A DNA stretch of 64,000 bases from JACVRW01 sp963734025 (lineage in GTDB: Bacteria; Actinomycetota; Thermoleophilia; Solirubrobacterales; Thermoleophilaceae): NCBI GenBank assembly GCA_963734025.1, contig CAVTFR010000014.1, positions 124,001 to 188,000 of the forward strand, in the 5' to 3' direction. The position numbers and the translations under genes are program-made. Each line of letters begins with the position of its first letter. Positions within the stretch are counted from its first letter, which is position 1. The notes below the pieces were generated by a model, which saw nothing but the letters and a program-made list of their open reading frames with translations, was not told the DNA's origin and did no database searches. This document shows, piece after piece, positions 42,616-50,955 of this stretch.

Positions 42616-43304
42616 CGCCCGAAGGCGTCGACGAGCAGCGAGCGCGCGCCGCGGTCGAGCGGCCCGCTGGCGAGCCCCGCCGCGGTGCGTGCCCCGGCCT
42701 CGCGCTCGAGCATCTCGAAGATCGTCCCGCCGAGCAGCATGGCGTCGGCCGCGGCCGGCGGGAACTCGGGCCGCCGGCCCTCGCGCAGACGCCGCACGAT
42801 CGCCGCGCGCAGGTGGGGCGTCTGCCCCGAGAGCCAGGTGGCGGCCCCCTCGCACAGCCACGCCCAGCGTACGTAGCGGCGGAACGCCGCCACGGAGAAC
42901 GGCGGCGGCAGGTCATCGCTGTTGGCGCCGAGCACGACGTGGGCGTACTCGTGGAGCGGTGAGAGCAGGAGCGCATCGCGCGAGCCCTCGACGTTCGAGG
43001 CCCTGCGCTCGAGCGCCGGCGGCGACAGCACGTGGATGTCGGTCTCTGTGAACCAGCCGGCGAAGTAGCGGCGGCCGGCCGGGGCGCTGACACGCCGGGC
43101 GAGCGGGAGCCACGGATGGGCGAGCGTCAGCGCCGCCGAGCGCGGATGAAGGACGACGGCGATCTCCTCCGGGAGCTCCGGAAAGAGGCCCCCGAGCTCG
43201 TCGCGGAACACCTCGAGCGATGCGAGCACGGCGTTGGCCTCGCCGGACTGCGAGGAGTCGTGGCGCGCCGAGAACGCCTGCGAGTAGGACTCGACCCAGG
43301 ACAC
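42555..43304 (-). CDS. putative gluzincin-type metallopeptidase
   Basis: 249 residues. A zinc motif HEYAHVVLGAN (HExxH, about residues 117-121) is followed about 35 residues later by WLCEGAATWLSG, which supplies the third Glu ligand in the gluzincin manner. The rest is helical. No signal peptide is obvious (the N-terminus is MSWVESYSQAFSARH), so it may be cytoplasmic, or the true start may differ. I do not recognise the family beyond the motif. It is divergent from the sigma-factor gene and overlaps the GGDEF gene by 61 bases. Confidence 0.65.
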   Translation of the reverse strand: MSWVESYSQAFSARHDSSQSGEANAVLASLEVFRDELGGLFPELPEEIAVVLHPRSAALTLAHPWLPLARRVSAPAGRRYFAGWFTETDIHVLSPPALERRASNVEGSRDALLLSPLHEYAHVVLGANSDDLPPPFSVAAFRRYVRWAWLCEGAATWLSGQTPHLRAAIVRRLREGRRPEFPPAAADAMLLGGTIFEMLEREAGARTAAGLASGPLDRGARSLLVDAFGRQLAAIERDWRAELDSLSAA

Positions 43305-43365
43305 GGTCCAACTGTTGCACGGCGCGCAGGGACCTCCGCGGCGCCCACGTCCGTAGTGACTACGG

Positions 43366-44001
43366 GTGAAGCGCGTGCAAAGCTCTGCCGCCAGTGTGAG
43401 TACGGACCGGCCCGTGGCCTTGACGCCCGCCGCGGCTGCGGCGCCGGGAGCGCTCGTGCGCGCACGCGAGGAGCGCCAGGTCGCCGAGCGCCGCCTTGTA
43501 CGCGCGGCCCAGCGCGGCTCGGTCGAAGCGCTCGAGACGCTCTTCAGGCGCGAGTGGCCGCGCGCCTACCGCGCGGCCTACCTGGTGGTGCACGACGCGG
43601 CGGTCGCCGAGGACATCGCCCAGGAGGCGTTCCTCGCGGCCGTCCGGGCGCTCGACCGGTTCGACCGGCGGCGCCCGTTCGGGCCCTGGATGCACCGCAT
43701 CGCCGTCAACCGGGCGATCGACGTGAGCCGGGCCCGCACGCTCCGGCGCGAGGTGGACGCCGCAGCCGCGGCGCCCGAGCAGGCGCCGCCCGACCGACCC
43801 TCGCTGCCGTTCTCGGACGAGCTCATCGGAGCGCTGCGCGAGCTCGGCCCGGAGCAGCGGGCGATCGTTGCGCTGCGCTACCTGTTCGAGTACACGCCGG
43901 GTGAGATCGCCCGGGCGCTCGAGCTGCCGCGCGGCACCGTCAACTCGCGCCTGCGCCGCTCTCTCGACCGGCTCCGCGAGCTGCTGGAGGAGCCGTCATG
44001 A
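43366..44001 (+). CDS. ECF-type RNA polymerase sigma factor
   Basis: 211 residues from the GTG at 43366; GTG codons at 43375 and 43396 are alternatives, since the first 40 residues are low-complexity. Sigma region 2 is clear (LFRREWPRAYRAAYLVVHD then AEDIAQEAFLAAVRALDRFD and MHRIAVNRAID). Region 4 follows (LGPEQRAIVALRYLFEYTP and LELPRGTVNSRLRRSLDRLR). It should direct polymerase to a dedicated promoter set. Its stop overlaps the next gene as ATGA, which is probably its anti-sigma factor. Confidence 0.92.
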   Translation: MKRVQSSAASVSTDRPVALTPAAAAAPGALVRAREERQVAERRLVRAAQRGSVEALETLFRREWPRAYRAAYLVVHDAAVAEDIAQEAFLAAVRALDRFDRRRPFGPWMHRIAVNRAIDVSRARTLRREVDAAAAAPEQAPPDRPSLPFSDELIGALRELGPEQRAIVALRYLFEYTPGEIARALELPRGTVNSRLRRSLDRLRELLEEPS

Positions 44002-45182
44002 GCGCGGGGATCGAGGAGCGGGTGCGCTCGGAGCTGCGCGAACGCGAGGCTCCTGACGAGCCGGCGGCCGAGGCACGCAGCTGGGCGATCGTCGAGGCGG
44101 CCTTCGCCGAGCGCGCTCCTCTGCGACGCCGTCCGCGTCCGCTCGTGCGCGTCGCGCTCGTGACCGGCCTGCTCGCCGTCGCACTCGCGGCGCTTCTCAC
44201 GCCCGCCGGCGCCGAGGTGGGCGAGTGGATCGAGAAGCGGATCGGGCTCGGGCCCGAGAAGACCCAGCCGACGCTGCGCGGCTTCCCGGGCGGCGGGCGC
44301 CTGCTCGCGGTGTCCGATTCGGGCGCGTGGGTGGTCAACCCCGGCGGCGGCGTGCGCCGGCTCGGCGACTACAGCGAGGTGAGCTGGTCCCCGCATGGAC
44401 TCTTCGTCGTCGGCACGCGCGGCCGCCGGATCACGGCGATGGAGCCGGACGGCGAGCCACGCTGGTCGCTCAGCCGCCCGGGCCGGCTCACACGCCCGGC
44501 CTGGTCCCTCGGCGACGGCTTCCGCATCGCCTATCTGGAGCGCCGCGGGGCGAGCGCCGGCGTGCGCGTCGTGGACGGGAGCGGCGGTCTCGACCATCCC
44601 GTGGCCCGCGGCGCCGCTCGCGTGACGCCGGCGTGGAGGCCCGGCCGCGACTACGTGCTCACGTACGCGACCGCCCGCGCCATCGTCACCGTCGACGCCG
44701 ACAGCGGCCGCAGGCTGTGGCGGGCGCCGACCGGGGCCGCGCCGCTCGCCCTCGGCTGGACCGAGGACGGCCGCCGGCTCGCCGCACTGACGCCGCGGGG
44801 CCTGCTCGTCCTCGCACGCGACGGCACGCCGGTCGCCCGGCGCGCGCTGCCCGCGGGAGCGCGGGCGCTCACGATGGCGCTCCAGCCGCGCGCGCGCCGC
44901 GCCGCCGTGGCCGTCGTGAGGAACGGGGTGTCGTCGGTGATCGCGATGCCGCTGGCGCTCGACCGGTCGCGCGATCTGTTCACCGGCTCGGGCACATTCC
45001 GCGAGCTCGCCTGGTCGCCGAACGGGCGCCGGCTCCTCGTCGGCTGGCCGGAGGCGAACCAGTGGCTGCTGATCGGTGCCGGCCGGCCGCGGGCGTTTGC
45101 GGGGGTGTCACGCCAGCTCGACCCGGGCGCGACAGGGGCGGGCTTCCCGCGTCTTTCCGGCTGGTGCTGCGCGAAGCGATGA
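43998..45182 (+). CDS. membrane-anchored beta-propeller protein, probable anti-sigma factor
   Basis: 394 residues. Residues 1-50 are a charged cytoplasmic segment, residues about 51-68 a membrane helix (VALVTGLLAVALAALL). The outer part has repeats with beta-propeller spacing (WSPHGLFVVGTRGRRITAM, PAWSLGDGFRIAYLE, LGWTEDGRRLAALT, LAWSPNGRRLLVG). The position directly after and overlapping an ECF sigma gene, with a short cytoplasmic N-terminus and external sensor, is the standard anti-sigma arrangement. No zinc-binding (ZAS) motif is seen, so the sigma-binding mode is not evident. Confidence 0.7.
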   Translation: MSAGIEERVRSELREREAPDEPAAEARSWAIVEAAFAERAPLRRRPRPLVRVALVTGLLAVALAALLTPAGAEVGEWIEKRIGLGPEKTQPTLRGFPGGGRLLAVSDSGAWVVNPGGGVRRLGDYSEVSWSPHGLFVVGTRGRRITAMEPDGEPRWSLSRPGRLTRPAWSLGDGFRIAYLERRGASAGVRVVDGSGGLDHPVARGAARVTPAWRPGRDYVLTYATARAIVTVDADSGRRLWRAPTGAAPLALGWTEDGRRLAALTPRGLLVLARDGTPVARRALPAGARALTMALQPRARRAAVAVVRNGVSSVIAMPLALDRSRDLFTGSGTFRELAWSPNGRRLLVGWPEANQWLLIGAGRPRAFAGVSRQLDPGATGAGFPRLSGWCCAKR

Positions 45183-45200
45183 TGGCCCCGCTCCGACGAA

Positions 45201-45277
45201 CCTTGGTCGATAGACCACCCAGGAGGTGGTCAGGGCGCCAAGGTGAAGCTCGGTCCCGGACGAAGGCCGGGCCCGAG
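45201..45277. terminator. tandem hairpins between convergent genes
   Basis: CCTTGG/CCAAGG (45201-45243) encloses GACCACC-CAGGA-GGTGGTC (45213-45231). A second hairpin CTCGG-CCCGG/CCGGG-CCGAG follows (45249-45277). They fill the 100-base gap between the anti-sigma gene and the DUF1802 gene and probably act as a bidirectional terminator; there is no U-tract. Confidence 0.5.
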
Positions 45278-45282
45278 GGACG

Positions 45283-45912
45283 CTAAGCCAGGACCGGTAC
45301 CGCGTCCGACGCGATCGCCTCGATCTGCTCCGAGGCGCGCTCGAACTCCTCGTCGGAGAGGACCGGGGTGCCCTCGAACGGGAGGTCGCGGTAGAGCTCG
45401 AGCCACGAGCGGCAGCCGTGGTACTCGGGGCGGACCTTGACGGTCACGGGCCGCGGGATCCGGTACGTGCGGAGCAGCATCACGTGCAGCGGATGGCGGC
45501 GCTTCCAGTGCAGGCGCTTCTCCGCGTAGTCGGTGGTCCAGATGTAATACGGCGAGAGCGCGTCGATCGCACGCGGGTCGGTGATCAGGTAGCTCGAGGC
45601 CACCTCGGCCCAGGCGCGGATGCGAACCCGCTCGGGCTGGGGGATTCCGCCCTCCTGGATGAGCGCCTCCGCCGGCGGCTCGTTCTCGGGCCAGACGCCC
45701 TCTTCGAGGGCGCGGGCGAGCTCCGGGACGTGCGACTGCCGGATCAGGTCGTTGCGCTGGTGATCAAAGGTCGGATAGAGGAAGAAACGGTCGTGCTCGA
45801 TCTCGAAATGCTTGTTCTCCTCACGGATTCCGCCCTTGCGGAGCGTGACGAGCTGTTCGCCCTCAGCGAGGGCGCGCACGGTGACGGCCCATTCCTTCAG
45901 TGCAACTGGCAT
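45283..45912 (-). CDS. DUF1802 family protein
   Basis: 209 residues from the ATG at 45912; GGAGG lies about 12 nt upstream. The family signature is the N-terminal LKEWAVTVRALAEGEQLVTL and the FFLYPTFDHQRNDLI strand, with a conserved HPLHVMLLRTYR segment near residue 150. The function of DUF1802 is unknown; family members are about 200 residues and cytoplasmic. A perfect palindrome CAGAATTCTG (45941-45950) lies upstream in the promoter region and could be an operator. Confidence 0.8.
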   Translation of the reverse strand: MPVALKEWAVTVRALAEGEQLVTLRKGGIREENKHFEIEHDRFFLYPTFDHQRNDLIRQSHVPELARALEEGVWPENEPPAEALIQEGGIPQPERVRIRAWAEVASSYLITDPRAIDALSPYYIWTTDYAEKRLHWKRRHPLHVMLLRTYRIPRPVTVKVRPEYHGCRSWLELYRDLPFEGTPVLSDEEFERASEQIEAIASDAVPVLA

Positions 45913-46020
45913 AGACGAGAGAAACCTCCAAAGCCGCGTCCAGAATTCTGAAAACCGGTTCTCTGTGGGGACGCGGGCGGCCATTGTTGCGAACGAAAGC
46001 CGCATGCGCAAGCGAAATTT

Positions 46021-46036
46021 CGTGGCGAATGCCACG
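46021..46036 (-). terminator. short hairpin after the beta-hydroxyacid dehydrogenase gene
   Basis: CGTGGC-GAAT-GCCACG is a perfect 6-bp stem starting 11 bases after the stop of the minus-strand dehydrogenase; on that strand it is followed by AAATTT. A weak intrinsic terminator is likely. Confidence 0.45.
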
Positions 46037-46046
46037 TTCTCACCAG

Positions 46047-46922
46047 TCAGTCGACGGCTCTCAGAACGGCGGCGAAGTCCTCTCCGCCGTGACCCTCCTC
46101 CGCAGCCTTCGCGTAGAGGGTCTCGGCGAGCGCGCCCAGGCGAAGCTTCACGCCGAGCGCGTCCGCCTCGGCGAGGCAGTGACGCACGTCCTTCAACATG
46201 TGCTCGAGCTTGAAGAGCGGCTCGAAGCTCTCGTCGAACATCGGCCTCGCCTTCAGCGCGAGCACGGCCGAGTTGCCTGCGCTGCCGGCAGCCACCTCGA
46301 GAAACGCGTCGGGGTCGATGCCGGCCGCTCGCACCGCCACGACGGTCTCGGCGACGGCCGCCGCGTTGACGGCGCCCATGACGTTCGTCAGCAGCTTCGC
46401 GAGCTGGCCGTGGCCCGGCGGGCCAACGTGGACGATCCGCTCGCCCATGACGTCGAAGAGCGGGCGGGCGCGGTTGAAGGCGGACTCCGTGCCGCCGGCC
46501 ATGATCGTGAGCGTCCCGTCCTCGGCCTTCGGGCGCGAGCCGGACACGGGCGCCTCGAGGAACTCGTGGCCCTCGCCCTCAAGCCGCTCGCCGATCAGTA
46601 CCGAGGCGCTCGGCGCGATCGTCGACATGTCGACGACGAGCGCTCCGGGCGCGAGCGCCGGCGCCGCCCCCGCATCGCCGAAGAGCACCGACTCGACCTG
46701 TGGGGCGTCGGGGACGATCGAGATCACCGCGTCGGCGCCCGCGGCAGCCTCGGCCGGGGTGGAGGCGGCGCGGACACCGTGGTCGGCCGCGAAGCGCTCT
46801 GCCTTGCCCTCCGTGTGGGTCCATACGGACAGGTCGAAGCCGGCCCGGGCGAGGTTGGCCGCCATCGGACCGCCCATGATCCCGAGCCCGAAGAAGGCAA
46901 TCCGCTCAGTCTTAGATGCCAT
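46047..46922 (-). CDS. beta-hydroxyacid dehydrogenase (3-hydroxyisobutyrate dehydrogenase-like)
   Basis: 291 residues from the ATG at 46922 (an in-frame GTG lies at 46934). The N-terminal Rossmann motif is FFGLGIMGGPMAANLARAG, followed by VVDMSTIAPSAS, the substrate-binding EFLEAPVSGSRPKAEDG and the catalytic Lys in GHGQLAKLLTNVMGAVN. The C-terminal helical domain is complete (MLKDVRHCLAEADALG). It oxidises or reduces a beta-hydroxyacid such as 3-hydroxyisobutyrate, tartronate semialdehyde or succinic semialdehyde. Exact substrate is not clear. It stands downstream of the hydantoinase genes. Confidence 0.9.
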   Translation of the reverse strand: MASKTERIAFFGLGIMGGPMAANLARAGFDLSVWTHTEGKAERFAADHGVRAASTPAEAAAGADAVISIVPDAPQVESVLFGDAGAAPALAPGALVVDMSTIAPSASVLIGERLEGEGHEFLEAPVSGSRPKAEDGTLTIMAGGTESAFNRARPLFDVMGERIVHVGPPGHGQLAKLLTNVMGAVNAAAVAETVVAVRAAGIDPDAFLEVAAGSAGNSAVLALKARPMFDESFEPLFKLEHMLKDVRHCLAEADALGVKLRLGALAETLYAKAAEEGHGGEDFAAVLRAVD

Positions 46923-46960
46923 CTGCCGACTCACCGCTGGTCACCAGTCCAGCTTCGCAG

Positions 46961-48460
46961 TTATCGATGGCCAAATCCCCCACCTCCCGGGGTCTCGATT
47001 CGCAACCGGTCGCCGGGACGAAGGGTGCCGGACACCTTCGGCCCGAGCTCGTCCCCGTTCAGGAGGTTCCTACCAGGAGCGCCCGCTTCCCCACCCTCAG
47101 CGCCCGGCGGGGCGTGGCGGCGGCGCTCGGTTGCCAGCGAGTAGTTCATCTCCTCGAGCGCCTCGAGCTCGCGCACGACGCCGTCTCCGCCGCGATGCCT
47201 GCCGGCGCCTCCCGAGCCGCGACGCACGGCGTATTCGACCGCCCGCAGCGGGAACTCCAGCTCGAGCGCCTCGATCGGCGTGTTGAGCGTGTTCGACATC
47301 GCCACGTGGACGGCGCTCGGCCCGTCCGCGTCGGGGCAGGCGCCCTGGCCGCCGCCGAGCGTCTCGTAGTAGGTGAAGTCGTCGTTCCCGAGCGCGACGT
47401 TGTTCATCGTGCCCTGGCCCAGCGCACGGCCGAACGCCTTCAGCACCAGGTCGGCCACCCGTGACGAGGTCTCCGTGTTGCCCGCCACGACGGCGGCCGG
47501 CGGCCGCGCGTTCAGCACTGACCCCTCCGGCACGGTCACCTTCAGCGGCCGGTAGGCGCCGGCGCAGGGCGGGACGTCGGGGTCGGTGAGGACGCGCAGG
47601 GCGAAGTAGGACGCGGACAGGGTCACCGCCAGCGGGCAGTTGAGGTTGCCGTCGTACTGGCCGGCGCTCCCGGAGAAGTCGAGCTCGAGCTCGTCGCCCG
47701 AGACCGTCGCGCGCACTTGCAGCTCGAGGTCCTCGTTCGGGGCCTCGAGCACGTCGGTCGCCTCGCGCTCGCCGTCCTCGAGCTCGTCGATGCGCGCGCG
47801 GGTGCGCCGCTCGGCATAGTCGAGCGTCTCGGTCATCGCCTCGCGCAGCGTGTCGAGCCCGTGCCGCTCGGCCAGGGCGGAGAGGCGCTCGCCCCCGGAG
47901 CGGTTGGCGGCGAGCTGCGCGCGCAGGTCGGCCTCGCGCTGGCGCGGCCCGCGCATCTGCGAGGTCAGCTCTTCGAGCAGCTTGCGGTCGAGCTCGCCCT
48001 CGCGCGCGAGCCGCGTCGGGGAGATCACGACACCCTCGTCCGCGAGCGTGCGCGAGTCGACCGGCAGGCTGCCCGGCACCGGGCTGCCGACGTCGGCGTG
48101 GTGCGCGCGGCTGGCGGCGAACCCGGCCAGCTCGCCGTCCACGAACAGCGGCGACACGACCGTGATGTCGGGCAGGTGGGTGCCGCCGCGGTAGGGGTCG
48201 TTGAGGATCCAGGCGTCGCCCGGCGAGTGGTCCTCGCCGAGGACCGCCTCTACCGAGGCGGGCATCGCCCCGAGGTGCACGGGGATGTGCTCCGCCTGCA
48301 TGACCATCTGGCCGTCGGCGTCGAACAGGCCGGTGGAGGCGTCGCGGCGCTCCTTGATGTTCGCCGAGTGGGCAGATCGCACGAGCACGACGCCCATCTC
48401 GTCGCAGGCCGCGCGCAGCGCGCCGACCATCACCTGGAGCGTGATCGGGTCGAGGCTCAC
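46961..48460 (-). CDS. hyuB: hydantoinase B / oxoprolinase-type subunit
   Basis: 499 residues. Family signatures include ITLQVMVGALRAACDEMGVVL at the N-terminus, SANIKERRDASTGLFDADG, DAWILNDPYRGGTHLPDITV, and a Gly-rich C-terminus ending TPGGGGFGH, all as in HyuB. With HyuA it hydrolyses five-membered cyclic amides such as hydantoins, N-methylhydantoin or 5-oxoproline using ATP. It overlaps the hyuA stop by 4 bases (ATGA). The specific substrate is unknown. Confidence 0.93.
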   Translation of the reverse strand: MSLDPITLQVMVGALRAACDEMGVVLVRSAHSANIKERRDASTGLFDADGQMVMQAEHIPVHLGAMPASVEAVLGEDHSPGDAWILNDPYRGGTHLPDITVVSPLFVDGELAGFAASRAHHADVGSPVPGSLPVDSRTLADEGVVISPTRLAREGELDRKLLEELTSQMRGPRQREADLRAQLAANRSGGERLSALAERHGLDTLREAMTETLDYAERRTRARIDELEDGEREATDVLEAPNEDLELQVRATVSGDELELDFSGSAGQYDGNLNCPLAVTLSASYFALRVLTDPDVPPCAGAYRPLKVTVPEGSVLNARPPAAVVAGNTETSSRVADLVLKAFGRALGQGTMNNVALGNDDFTYYETLGGGQGACPDADGPSAVHVAMSNTLNTPIEALELEFPLRAVEYAVRRGSGGAGRHRGGDGVVRELEALEEMNYSLATERRRHAPPGAEGGEAGAPGRNLLNGDELGPKVSGTLRPGDRLRIETPGGGGFGHR

Positions 48461-50424
48461 GATTCGGAGGCCTTCTCCATCACCACCGCGTCGCCGCCGC
48501 CCTCGGCCCGCCAGCCGGTTGGCACCACCAGCGTCGCGCCCGGAAGCTCGAAGATCGCCGGGCCGTCGACCTCCGCGCGGCCCGGGCCGAGCACCTTCCC
48601 GTTCACGACCTCGTCGCCGAAGCGCAGCTCGCGCGTGCCGCGCTCCACGGCGTCCTCCGGTTCGGTCTCGCGCGGGTCGCTTCCGGGCAGGGCCGCCGTC
48701 ACGCGCACGGTGACGAGCTCGAGCTCCGCGCCGGGATCGTCGTAGCCATAGCGCTCGGTGTGGGCGGCATCGAAGTCGTGGCGCAGCTTGCCCGGGTCGG
48801 GCTCGAGCTCGCTCTCGATCGCCAACTCGAAGGCCTGGCCCGAGTAGCGCAGCTCGTAGGTGGCGCGCAGCTCGGCGTCCGGGGCGTCCATCTCATCGCG
48901 GCCGCGGTCGCCGAGCCGCTCGACGATCTCGGCGACGCTCTCCTTCGTCAGGTCGCCGCCCGCCAGCAGCACGCTCTCGACGACGTCGCGGCGGCGCTCG
49001 GAGACGACGAGGCCGAGGGCCGAAAGCACGCCGGAGGCGACCGGCGCGACCACGCGCGTCATCCCGAGCTCCTCGGCGATCGCGGCGGCGTGCAGCGGGC
49101 CGGCGCCGCCGAAGGCGACCATGGCCAGGTCGCGCGGGTCGACGCCGCGCTCGACCGTCACCACCCGCACCGCCTGGGCCATCTCGGTGTTCGCCACACG
49201 GGCGATCCCCGCGGCCGTCTCCTCGAGCGAGAGCCCGAGCTCCTCGCCGAGCCGGCCCACGGCTCGCTCCGCCGCCTCGCGGTCGAGCTCGACGTCGCCC
49301 GCGAGCGGCGAGCCGGGATCGAGGTAGCCGAGCAGCAGGTTCGCGTCGGTGACCGTCGGCTCCTCGCCGCCGCGGCCGTAGCAGGCCGGGCCCGGGTCGG
49401 CCCCGGCCGAGCGCGGCCCGACGCGCAGGGCGCCGCCGGGGTCGCGCCACGCGATGCTGCCGCCGCCGGCGCCGACCGTGTGCACGTCGACCATAGGCAG
49501 CGCCAGCGCTCGGCCGCCGACCTCGCGGCCGCCGCTCACCTCGACGCGGCCGTCGAGCGCGACCGACACGTCGCAGGAGGTGCCGCCCATGTCGAGGCCG
49601 ACGACGTCGCCGGCTCCGGCGAGCGCGGACATCGCCGCGGCGCCGACGGCGCCGCCGGCCGGCCCGGACAGCACGGTCCAGGAGCCGTGGCGGGCGGCGG
49701 TGGCGCTGTCGGCGATGCCGCCGCTCGAGAGCATGATCTCCGGTACCGGCAGCCCCTCCTCGCGGGCGCGCTCGGCGAGCCGCTCGAGGTAGCCGCGCAG
49801 CAGCGGTGAGAGCGCGGCGTCGACGACCGTGGTGGCGCAGCGCTCGTACTCGCGGAACACGCCGGCGGTCTCGTGAGAGGTGGATACGTGGGCCTCCGGC
49901 AGGGCCTCGCCGGTCAGCTCCGCCACACGCCGCTCGTGCTCGGGGTGGCGGAAGCCCCAGAGCAGGCAGATCGCCACGGACTCCACGTCGAGCTTGCCGA
50001 CCGCCTCGCGCAGCTCGTCCTCCTCGAGCTCGCGCAGGACGCCCTCTGGGCCGCAGCGCTCGCGGACGGGCACGCGCAGCTCTGCGGGCACGAGCGGTGG
50101 CGGGTGCCCGGCGCAGAGGCGGTAGAGGTCGGGCCGGGCCTGACGGCCGAGCTCCTCGAGGTCGACGAAGCCCTCGGTCGCGAGCAGCGCCGTCTTCGCC
50201 ACCTTGCCCTCGAGCAGCGCGTTGGTGCCGACAGTCATGCCGTGGACGAAGCGCCCGACGTCCCGGGCCTCCGCGCCGGCCGCGCCGAGCGCCTCGCGCA
50301 CGGCGTTCGCGACCCCCTCGGATTGGTCCTCCGGCGTGGTCGGCGCCTTCCCGGTGACCGCCCGCTCGTCGGTCAAGAGGACGGCGTCGGTGAAGGTGCC
50401 GCCCACGTCCACCCCGAGGATCAT
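48457..50424 (-). CDS. hyuA: hydantoinase A / oxoprolinase-type ATPase subunit
   Basis: 655 residues. The actin-like ATPase fold has ILGVDVGGTFTDAVLL (phosphate 1 motif), HGMTVGTNALLEGK, and GLDMGGTSCDVSV, then VAFGGAGPLHAAAIAEELGM in the C-terminal part. It supplies ATP-dependent activation of the cyclic amide for HyuB. The ATG at 50424 has TAGCGT 10 nt upstream on the minus strand and no clear ribosome site. Confidence 0.94.
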   Translation of the reverse strand: MILGVDVGGTFTDAVLLTDERAVTGKAPTTPEDQSEGVANAVREALGAAGAEARDVGRFVHGMTVGTNALLEGKVAKTALLATEGFVDLEELGRQARPDLYRLCAGHPPPLVPAELRVPVRERCGPEGVLRELEEDELREAVGKLDVESVAICLLWGFRHPEHERRVAELTGEALPEAHVSTSHETAGVFREYERCATTVVDAALSPLLRGYLERLAERAREEGLPVPEIMLSSGGIADSATAARHGSWTVLSGPAGGAVGAAAMSALAGAGDVVGLDMGGTSCDVSVALDGRVEVSGGREVGGRALALPMVDVHTVGAGGGSIAWRDPGGALRVGPRSAGADPGPACYGRGGEEPTVTDANLLLGYLDPGSPLAGDVELDREAAERAVGRLGEELGLSLEETAAGIARVANTEMAQAVRVVTVERGVDPRDLAMVAFGGAGPLHAAAIAEELGMTRVVAPVASGVLSALGLVVSERRRDVVESVLLAGGDLTKESVAEIVERLGDRGRDEMDAPDAELRATYELRYSGQAFELAIESELEPDPGKLRHDFDAAHTERYGYDDPGAELELVTVRVTAALPGSDPRETEPEDAVERGTRELRFGDEVVNGKVLGPGRAEVDGPAIFELPGATLVVPTGWRAEGGGDAVVMEKASES

Positions 50425-50446
50425 CTCGGGGTGGACGCTATGCGTT

Positions 50447-50869
50447 TCAGGCGGCCGCCACCGCCGCGACGTCCTCGAGGTGCTTGTGCGACGGGCAGTA
50501 CTTCAGGCCCGGCAGCGGCACCCGCTGGCACGCGCTGCCCCTGCGAGTGCTGGCGTGACAGCATGCCGGGCTCCCGTCGAAGGTGGCACCGGTCCGTAGC
50601 CGCGCGTCGACGTACTCGACCGCCACCTCCATGTGCTCGCTGCACAGGCGGTAGACGCGCAGCTGCTCCGCCATCGGAAAGAAATGACGGATGTCGTTGA
50701 ACAGCGTCTTCACGGGCTTGGCGAAGTAGTGCCGGTCGAGCGCCAGGCGCTCCATCGACAGCTCGCAGGTCCTGAGAAACCGCTGCCGCGTGACGGTGAC
50801 GTGCTCGCCCCTGCCGGGCACGACGTCCCCTGCCAATTGGCGGTACAGCGAGCGACTGAACTGATACAT
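50447..50869 (-). CDS. conserved hypothetical protein with C-terminal zinc-knuckle-like cysteines
   Basis: 140 residues from the ATG at 50869, which has AGGAGG about 9 nt upstream; the longer reading from 50905 is less likely. The N-terminal 90 residues are helical, with FSRSLYRQLAGDV, RTCELSMERLALDRHYFAKP and FFPMAEQLRVYRLCSEHME. The C-terminal stretch ACCHASTRRGSACQR... KYCPSHKH has Cys/His spacing like a small zinc-binding knuckle. I do not recognise the family. It is divergent from R2lox over an 86-base gap, so shared control is possible. Confidence 0.6.
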   Translation of the reverse strand: MYQFSRSLYRQLAGDVVPGRGEHVTVTRQRFLRTCELSMERLALDRHYFAKPVKTLFNDIRHFFPMAEQLRVYRLCSEHMEVAVEYVDARLRTGATFDGSPACCHASTRRGSACQRVPLPGLKYCPSHKHLEDVAAVAAA

Positions 50870-50943
50870 CGGATCGGGCCTCCTGCCGTGTAATGCCTCC
50901 GGCAAGCTGGAACGAGCCCAATGTTGAGTTGGTGTTAAGCAGT

Positions 50944-50949
50944 TACGAT
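50944..50949 (+). promoter_or_regulatory. -10-like TACGAT before R2lox
   Basis: TACGAT ends 6 nt before the ATG at 50956, with no Shine-Dalgarno between them. This fits a leaderless start. Confidence 0.4.
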
Positions 50950-50955
50950 GCCCGA